20,304 nucleotides of DNA from the NCBI GenBank assembly GCA_039800165.1, contig JBDLRH010000151.1, forward strand, positions 1 to 20,304, in the 5' to 3' direction. Positions 15,591 through 20,304 of this stretch are shown piece by piece; the stretch's first letter is position 1; the number at the start of each line of letters is the position of its first letter. This DNA comes from JBDLRH01 sp039800165 (GTDB lineage Bacteria > Pseudomonadota > Gammaproteobacteria > Burkholderiales > Burkholderiaceae_C). The notes under the pieces are model-generated. The model was given only the letters and a program-made list of their open reading frames with translations. It was not told the origin of the DNA and ran no database searches. Made by a program: the position numbers and the translations under genes.

Positions 15591-16760
15591 ATGTCTGCCT
15601 GGGTCCTTCCGGATCACATTGCCGATGTCTTGCCTTCCGAGGCGCGGCACATCGAGGAACTGCGACGCCAGCTGCTGGATGCCGCACGCGGCTACGGCTA
15701 CGAGCTGGTGATGCCGCCCCTGATCGAACACCTCGAGTCGCTGCTGTCGGGCACCGGTCAGGCGCTGGACCTGCAGACCTTCAAGCTGGTCGACCAGCTC
15801 TCCGGCCGCATGCTGGGCGTGCGGCCGGACACCACGCCGCAGGTGGCGCGCATTGATGCGCACCTGCTCAACCGCAGCGGCGTCGCGCGCCTGTGCTACT
15901 GCGGCCCGGTGCTGCACACCCGGCCCGACCGGCCGCATGCCACCCGCGAGCCGCTGCAGTTCGGCGCCGAGCTGTACGGCCACGCCGGCCTCGAGGCCGA
16001 GTTGGAGGTGCTGCAGCTGGCGCTGGACAGCGTGCGCGCCGCCGGCGTGCGCGACGTCACCGTCGATCTGGCCGACGCCCGGGTGGTGCGTGCGCTGCTG
16101 GCGGGCCTGAAGCCCGGCGACGAGCGCCTGGCGCAGGTGCATGCCGCGCTGGCTGCCAAGGATGTGAGCGAGCTGAAGGCCCTGGCCGCACGGCTCGATG
16201 AGCTGCCCGCCGCGGCGCGCGATGGCGTGGTGGCGCTGGCAGGCCTGTATGGCGACGCGCGGGTGCTGGACGAAGCCCAGCGCGTGCTGCCGCCTTCGGC
16301 CACGCTGACCCAGGCCCTGAGCGAACTGCGCTGGCTGGCCTCGCATCTGCCGGCCCAGTTCTCGAACGTCTCCGTCCGCTTTGACCTGGCCGACCTGCGC
16401 GGCTACGCCTACTACAGCGGCATCCGCTTTGGCCTGTACGTGCCCGGAGGCAGCGACGCGCTGGTGCGTGGCGGCCGCTACGACGAGGTCGGTGCGGTTT
16501 TTGGCCGCAACCGGCCGGCGGTGGGCTTCAGCCTGGATGTGCGCGAGCTGGTGGCGGCTGTGCCGGCACGGGCGCTGCGTGCAGCCATCCGCGCCCCGTG
16601 GGGCGAGTCGGCCGAGCTGCGTGCGGCGATTGCCTCGCTGCGTGCCCAGGGCGAGACGGTGGTCTGCGTGTTGCCCGGCCACGAGCAGGAAATCGACGAA
16701 TTCGAGTGCGACCGCGAACTGGTGCAGCAAGCGGACCGCTGGATGGTGCGGGCCCTCTGA
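15591..16760 (+). CDS. hisZ: ATP phosphoribosyltransferase regulatory subunit HisZ
   Basis: HisZ is a catalytically inactive relative of histidyl-tRNA synthetase. It joins the short form of HisG to make active, histidine-regulated ATP phosphoribosyltransferase, the first step of histidine synthesis. The 389-residue protein keeps the class II fold signals (GVRPDTTPQVARIDAHLL, PLQFGAELYGHAG). The motif 2 region is HTRPDRPHATREPLQF (109-124), not the FRHERPQRG form of true HisS. The HisA motif is GYAYYSGI (271-278), not GLDYYSHT. The anticodon-binding domain is missing. The ATG at 15591 has no Shine-Dalgarno sequence and follows a C/T-rich leader. It lies 20 bases before purA. The presence of HisZ implies a short HisG elsewhere in the genome. 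Confidence 0.95.
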   Translation: MSAWVLPDHIADVLPSEARHIEELRRQLLDAARGYGYELVMPPLIEHLESLLSGTGQALDLQTFKLVDQLSGRMLGVRPDTTPQVARIDAHLLNRSGVARLCYCGPVLHTRPDRPHATREPLQFGAELYGHAGLEAELEVLQLALDSVRAAGVRDVTVDLADARVVRALLAGLKPGDERLAQVHAALAAKDVSELKALAARLDELPAAARDGVVALAGLYGDARVLDEAQRVLPPSATLTQALSELRWLASHLPAQFSNVSVRFDLADLRGYAYYSGIRFGLYVPGGSDALVRGGRYDEVGAVFGRNRPAVGFSLDVRELVAAVPARALRAAIRAPWGESAELRAAIASLRAQGETVVCVLPGHEQEIDEFECDRELVQQADRWMVRAL

Positions 16761-16780
16761 GCCCCGCGAAAGACGGATTG

Positions 16781-18112
16781 ATGAACAACACAAGCGGACG
16801 CAACGTCGTCGTGGTCGGCACCCAGTGGGGTGACGAGGGCAAGGGCAAGCTGGTCGACTGGCTGACCGAATCGGCACAGGGCGTGGTGCGCTTCCAGGGC
16901 GGCCACAACGCCGGTCACACGCTGGTCATCAACGGCGTGAAGACCGCGCTGCACCTGATCCCCAGCGGCATCATGCGCCCGGGCGTGAAGTGCTACATCG
17001 GCAACGGCGTGGTGCTCTCGGCAGCCAAGCTGCTCGAGGAGATCGAGGGCCTGGAGAAAGCCGGCGTGGAGGTGCGATCGCGCCTGCGCATCTCCGAAGC
17101 CTGCCCGCTGATCCTGCCGTTTCACGCGGCGCTCGATATCGCCCGCGAGACCTTCCGCGAGAAGGGCGGCACAGAGAAGATCGGCACCACCGGCCGCGGC
17201 ATCGGGCCGGCTTATGAAGACAAGATCGCGCGCCGCGCGCTGCGGGTACAGGACCTGAAGCACCCCGAGCGCTTTGCCACCAAGCTGCGCGAGCTGCTCG
17301 AGCTGCACAACCATGTGCTGACCACCTACCTGCATGCGCAGCCGGTGGACTACGACACGGTGTACGCCGAGGCCATGCGCCATGCCGAGCTGCTCAAGCC
17401 GATGATCGCCGACGTGTCGCGCGAGCTCAACGAGGCGCACCGCGCCGGCGCCAACCTGCTGTTCGAGGGCGCGCAGGGCACGCTGCTGGATGTGGACCAC
17501 GGCACCTATCCGTATGTCACCTCGAGCAACTGCGTGGCCGGCAACGCGGCCGCGGGCGCCGGTGTGGGGCCGGGCATGCTGCACTATGTGCTGGGCATCA
17601 CCAAGGCCTACTGCACCCGCGTGGGCGGCGGGCCGTTCCCGACCGAACTCGACTGGCAGACGCCGGGCACGGTGGGCTACCACCTGAGCACCGTGGGCGC
17701 AGAGAAGGGCGTGACCACCGGGCGCAGCCGCCGCTGCGGCTGGTTCGACGCGGCGCTGCTCAAGCGCAGTGCGCAGGTCAACGGCCTGTCGGGGCTGTGC
17801 ATCACCAAGCTGGATGTGCTGGACGGCATCAAGGAGCTGATGCTGTGCACCGGCTACGAGCTCGATGGCGAGGTCATTGACATCCTGCCGATGGGTGCCG
17901 ACGACATTGCGCGCTGCAAGCCGGTGTACGAGCGCATCGACGGCTGGAGCGACAGCACCGTGGGCGTGACGCAGTACGACAAGCTGCCGGTGAACGCGCG
18001 GCTGTACCTGCAGCGCATCGAGCAGGTGACCGGCGTGCCGATCGCGATGATCTCCACCAGCCCCGACCGCGACCACACCATCCTGATGCGGCATCCGTAC
18101 CTGGCCGACTGA
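16781..18112 (+). CDS. purA: adenylosuccinate synthetase
   Basis: PurA joins IMP and aspartate using GTP to make adenylosuccinate, the first committed step to AMP. The 443-residue protein has the phosphate-binding loop WGDEGKGK at 16-23 with catalytic Asp18. His46 is present in GGHNAGHT, and further family motifs include GTTGRGIGPAYEDK, LFEGAQGTLLDVDHGTYPYV and TKLDVLDG. Length is normal (about 430-445). The frame is open upstream to 16598 inside hisZ. The ATG at 16781, preceded by GACGGA, gives the standard start MNNTSGRNVVVVGTQWG. The gene lies 20 bases downstream of hisZ and is probably co-transcribed with it. A 14-base palindrome begins at the last base of its stop codon. Confidence 0.98.
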   Translation: MNNTSGRNVVVVGTQWGDEGKGKLVDWLTESAQGVVRFQGGHNAGHTLVINGVKTALHLIPSGIMRPGVKCYIGNGVVLSAAKLLEEIEGLEKAGVEVRSRLRISEACPLILPFHAALDIARETFREKGGTEKIGTTGRGIGPAYEDKIARRALRVQDLKHPERFATKLRELLELHNHVLTTYLHAQPVDYDTVYAEAMRHAELLKPMIADVSRELNEAHRAGANLLFEGAQGTLLDVDHGTYPYVTSSNCVAGNAAAGAGVGPGMLHYVLGITKAYCTRVGGGPFPTELDWQTPGTVGYHLSTVGAEKGVTTGRSRRCGWFDAALLKRSAQVNGLSGLCITKLDVLDGIKELMLCTGYELDGEVIDILPMGADDIARCKPVYERIDGWSDSTVGVTQYDKLPVNARLYLQRIEQVTGVPIAMISTSPDRDHTILMRHPYLAD

Positions 18113-18125
18113 GCGGCCGGCCGCT
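18112..18125 (+). terminator. 14-base perfect palindrome at the purA stop
   Basis: AGCGGCCGGCCGCT at 18112-18125 is perfectly self-complementary and begins with the last base of the purA TGA. No T-run follows, and the next gene has its own strong ribosome site 26 bases later. Partial termination or transcript-end protection is possible. Confidence 0.3.
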
Positions 18126-18165
18126 GCGCGACCCACACGACAACACCACGAGGAGACTGCGCCCC

Positions 18166-18690
18166 ATGTTGACCGAAGACGGCAAGCACCTGTACGTCAG
18201 CTACGACGAGTACCACAACCTGATCGAGAAGCTGGCGCTGAAGATCCACCAGTCGGGCTGGAAGTTCGACACCATCCTGTGCCTGGCGCGCGGCGGCATG
18301 CGCCCCGGCGACATCCTCAGCCGCATCTTCGACAAGCCGCTGGCCATCATGTCCACCAGCTCGTACCGCGCCGAGGCGGGCACGGTGCAGGGCCACCTGG
18401 ACATCGCGCGCTACATCACCACGCCCAAGGGCGAGATTGCCGGCAAGGTGCTGCTGGTCGATGACCTGGCCGATTCGGGCCACACGCTCAATGCGGTCAT
18501 CAAGATGCTCAAGACCAACTACGCACCGATCACCGAACTGCGCAGCGCGGTGATCTGGACCAAGGGCGTCTCGACCTTCACCCCCGACTACTCGGTGGAG
18601 TTCTTGCCGACCAACCCGTGGATTCACCAGCCCTTCGAGGGCTACGACAGCCTCACGCCTGACAAGCTGGCCGAGCGCTGGAAGGTCTGA
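18166..18690 (+). CDS. phosphoribosyltransferase (hypoxanthine/xanthine-guanine type, substrate uncertain)
   Basis: This 174-residue type I phosphoribosyltransferase has the PRPP-binding loop VLLVDDLADSGHT at 95-107, preceded by hydrophobic beta strands. An N-terminal LCLARGGMRPGDILSR resembles the pyrophosphate-loop region of XGPRT/HPRT-like enzymes. Such enzymes attach ribose phosphate from PRPP to a free purine base. A role in purine salvage fits the position after purA, but the base cannot be told from the sequence, and some family members are regulatory. A strong AGGAGA ribosome site (18151-18156) lies nine bases before the ATG. The stop lies five bases before the GTG of the next gene. 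Confidence 0.88.
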   Translation: MLTEDGKHLYVSYDEYHNLIEKLALKIHQSGWKFDTILCLARGGMRPGDILSRIFDKPLAIMSTSSYRAEAGTVQGHLDIARYITTPKGEIAGKVLLVDDLADSGHTLNAVIKMLKTNYAPITELRSAVIWTKGVSTFTPDYSVEFLPTNPWIHQPFEGYDSLTPDKLAERWKV

Positions 18691-18695
18691 GCGCC

Positions 18696-19868
18696 GTGGC
18701 ACAGGACCCGATCACGGGGCTGATCCATCACCCCTACCAGCCGCCTGCCGGCTTTGCGGCGCCGCAGCCGCCGATTCACAAGGCGTCGACCGTCATATTC
18801 CCCAACGTGGCTGCGATGCGCAGCCGCGACTGGAAGTCGCGCGCCGGCTACACCTACGGCCTGCATGGCACGCCCAGCACCTTCTTGCTCGAAGAGCGCC
18901 TGTGCTCGCTCGAAGGCGGCCTGCAGTGCGTGCTGGTGCCCAGTGGCCTGGCGGCGATCGCCAATGTGGCGCTGGCGTTGCTGGACGCCGGCGACGAGTT
19001 GCTGATCCCGGACAACGCCTACGGGCCGAACAAGGCCCTGGCCCAGGGCGAGCTGGCGCGCTTTGGCATCACCCACCAGTTCTACGATGCGATGGACCCG
19101 CAGGACCTGGCGCGCCGCATCAGTGCGAAGACGCGGCTGGTGTGGCTCGAGGCGCCGGGCTCGGTGTCGATGGAGTTCCCCGACCTGCCGGCGCTGGTGG
19201 CGGTGTGCCGCGAGCGCGAGGTGCTGACCGCGCTGGACAACACCTGGGGCGCGGGCCTGGCCTTCGCGCCCTTCGACCTGGGCATCGACGTGTCGGCGCA
19301 TGCGCTGACCAAGTACCCCAGTGGCGGAGGCGACGTGCTGATGGGCAGCGTGATCACCCGCGATGAGCAACTGCACCTGCGCATCAAGGGCACCCACATG
19401 CGTCTGGGGCTGGGCGTGGCCGCCAATGATGTCGAGGCCATCCTGAAGGGGCTGCCGAGCATCGAGCTGCGCTACCGCGCGCACGACGTGGCGGCGCGCC
19501 AGCTCGCACAGTGGCTGGGCACGCGCGCGGAAATCGCACAGGTGCTGCATCCGGCGCTCGTTGGCGCGCCAGGCCATGCGCACTGGAAGGCGCTGTGCGG
19601 CGCGCGCGATGCGGCTGCCGGCCTGTTCTCGGTGGTGTTCGACGGCCGCTTCAAGCAGGCCCAGGTGGATGCCTTCTGTGATGGCCTGAAGCTCTTCAAG
19701 CTCGGCTATTCCTGGGGCGGGCCGATGAGCCTGGTGGTGCCCTACGACATGACCTCGATGCGCCGCGCCTGGGCGCATCCGGGCATCCTGGTGCGGTTTT
19801 CCATCGGGCTGGAAGCGGTGGCCGACCTGCAGGCCGACCTGCAGCAGTCGCTCGAGCGCATGGCCTGA
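18696..19868 (+). CDS. metC: cystathionine beta-lyase-type PLP enzyme (MetC family)
   Basis: This 390-residue member of the Cys/Met-metabolism PLP family most resembles cystathionine beta-lyase, which splits cystathionine into homocysteine, pyruvate and ammonia. The PLP-binding lysine is Lys206 in HALTKYPSGGGDVLMG. Tyr and Arg contacts lie in the YTYGLHGTPSTFLLE region. GYSWGGP (337-343) matches the beta-lyase hallmark with Trp340. The carboxylate-binding arginine is Arg367 in VRFSIGLE. A related PLP lyase cannot be excluded without alignment. It starts at a GTG five bases after the phosphoribosyltransferase stop. The first residues, AQDPITGLIHHPYQPPAGF, fit the family, and no better ATG exists. 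Translation is probably coupled to the upstream gene. Confidence 0.9.
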   Translation: MAQDPITGLIHHPYQPPAGFAAPQPPIHKASTVIFPNVAAMRSRDWKSRAGYTYGLHGTPSTFLLEERLCSLEGGLQCVLVPSGLAAIANVALALLDAGDELLIPDNAYGPNKALAQGELARFGITHQFYDAMDPQDLARRISAKTRLVWLEAPGSVSMEFPDLPALVAVCREREVLTALDNTWGAGLAFAPFDLGIDVSAHALTKYPSGGGDVLMGSVITRDEQLHLRIKGTHMRLGLGVAANDVEAILKGLPSIELRYRAHDVAARQLAQWLGTRAEIAQVLHPALVGAPGHAHWKALCGARDAAAGLFSVVFDGRFKQAQVDAFCDGLKLFKLGYSWGGPMSLVVPYDMTSMRRAWAHPGILVRFSIGLEAVADLQADLQQSLERMA

Positions 19869-19870
19869 AC

Positions 19871-19892
19871 GGGCCGCGCCGCCGCGCGGCCT
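19871..19892 (+). terminator. strong GC hairpin after metC, probable terminator
   Basis: GGCCGCGC (19872-19879) and GCGCGGCC (19884-19891) form a perfect 8-bp stem with loop CGCC, extendable by a G-U pair at 19871/19892. It begins three bases after the metC stop. It is the strongest hairpin in the window, but it too lacks a T-run. Confidence 0.45.
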
Positions 19893-19909
19893 GCGGCTCA
19901 AGCGTCTGC

Positions 19910-19915
19910 TACAGT
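19910..19915 (+). promoter_or_regulatory. possible -10 element (TACAGT) before the small Lys-rich gene
   Basis: TACAGT (four of six -10 matches) lies between the hairpin after metC and the ribosome site of the small gene, 25 bases before its TTG start. No -35 is visible. Confidence 0.3.
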
Positions 19916-19939
19916 GGACGCAACTGACGAAGGAACGCC

Positions 19940-20182
19940 TTGCCAACCCCCAACTACGGATACGAAAAGCGCCAGAAAGAGCTGGCCAAGAAGCGCAAGA
20001 AGGAAGAAAAGCTCAAGGCGCGCGCCGAACGCAAGGCGTCAGGCGGAGCCGAGCCGGGCGACGAGTCCGCGATGGACGAGGACAGCGGCGCGGTGGGGGA
20101 TGCCGCACCGGGCGCAGACGCTGTGGCGGGCGGGGCGGGTGCCGGTGGGAGCGCCGGCACGGCCGGCGACGGCGGTCACTGA
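19940..20182 (+). CDS. small Lys-rich hypothetical protein, TTG start
   Basis: This is an 80-residue product with two halves. Residues 1-33 are a highly charged, probably helical segment (starts MPTPNYGYEKRQKELAKKRK, continuing EEKLKARAERKA). The remainder is an acidic then Gly/Ala-rich tail that looks disordered. The start is a TTG at 19940 with AAGGA at 19930-19934 at good spacing, and there is no ATG near the N-terminus. The N-terminal segment resembles small hypothetical proteins I associate with betaproteobacteria, but I cannot assign a function. Nucleic-acid or ribosome binding would suit the charge, but this is inference. It follows a hairpin and a -10-like hexamer, so it is probably its own unit. 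The gene ends one base before the stop of a converging frame. Confidence 0.65.
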   Translation: MPTPNYGYEKRQKELAKKRKKEEKLKARAERKASGGAEPGDESAMDEDSGAVGDAAPGADAVAGGAGAGGSAGTAGDGGH

Positions 20183-20304
20183 TCAGCCCCTCGGCCCGTC
20201 GCTTTCCGTTCGCAGAATCTCGCGGGCCAGGGTCCGCATCGCAGGCATCGACCGGTTAGCTGCCACGCAGGCCTGGGCCTGTGCAAACTGCCTGAAGTTG
20301 CGCT
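20183..20304 (-). CDS. 3' end of an unrecognised minus-strand gene (truncated by the window edge)
   Basis: Read on the minus strand, an open frame enters from the right edge and ends at a TGA complementary to 20183-20185. It gives 39 residues: RNFRQFAQAQACVAANRS and so on, ending AREILRTESDGPRG. Roughly four in five codons end in G or C, as in the neighbouring genes. One other minus frame hits a stop within this stretch, and the remaining minus-strand frame gives an unlikely Cys/Arg/Trp-rich product. The segment is too short to assign a family. If real, it converges on the small Lys-rich gene with no bases between the two stop codons. Confidence 0.45.
   Translation of the reverse strand, partial: RNFRQFAQAQACVAANRSMPAMRTLAREILRTESDGPRG

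Noticed and set aside
16598..16780. Longer purA beginning inside hisZ
   Set aside because: The open frame overlaps well-supported hisZ sequence and has no PurA match before the ATG at 16781.

Overview
The window looks like a stretch of core chromosome from a high-G+C betaproteobacterium of the order Burkholderiales. The reasons are gene order (scpB-rluB-ndk-rlmN-pilW-rodZ-ispG-hisS-yfgM-bamB-der-hfq-hflX-hflK-hflC-hisZ-purA), G or C at most third codon positions, a stand-alone hisZ, and protein details such as the Hfq start and the long Gly/Arg-rich RluB tail. This placement is inference; no rRNA or other definitive marker is present. All confident genes are on the + strand and packed tightly. 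No gap exceeds 130 bases, and I see no tRNA, rRNA, IS element, prophage or CRISPR array.

Layout. Positions 1-1720 hold the acidic tail of the chromosome-segregation protein ScpB, overlapping rluB (23S rRNA pseudouridine synthase). Positions 1848-11136 match a cluster also known from gammaproteobacteria: ndk, rlmN, pilW/pilF lipoprotein, rodZ, ispG, hisS, a YfgM-like protein, bamB and der. Several neighbours overlap by 4-8 bases, which suggests translational coupling. Positions 11206-15484 hold the hfq-hflX-hflK-hflC-DUF2065 cluster, which lies next to purA in E. coli. Here hisZ is inserted before purA. Positions 18166-19868 hold a phosphoribosyltransferase and a cystathionine beta-lyase-type PLP enzyme. 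A small Lys-rich protein with a TTG start follows at 19940-20182. The last 122 bases read best as the 3' end of an unrecognised minus-strand gene.

How the genes fit together. The block mixes ribosome and RNA maturation (RluB, RlmN, Der, HflX, Hfq), envelope building (PilW, RodZ, YfgM-like, BamB, HflKC) and nucleotide, histidine and isoprenoid metabolism (Ndk, PurA, phosphoribosyltransferase, HisZ, IspG). HisS and its catalytically dead paralogue HisZ are both present.

I found no convincing undescribed system. The most useful leads are the convergent minus-strand gene at the right edge, the TTG-started Lys-rich protein, a recurring pattern of GC palindromes just after stop codons without U-tracts, -10-like hexamers without a -35 box, Shine-Dalgarno-less pyrimidine leaders before hisS and hisZ, and an hflX with no ATG available.
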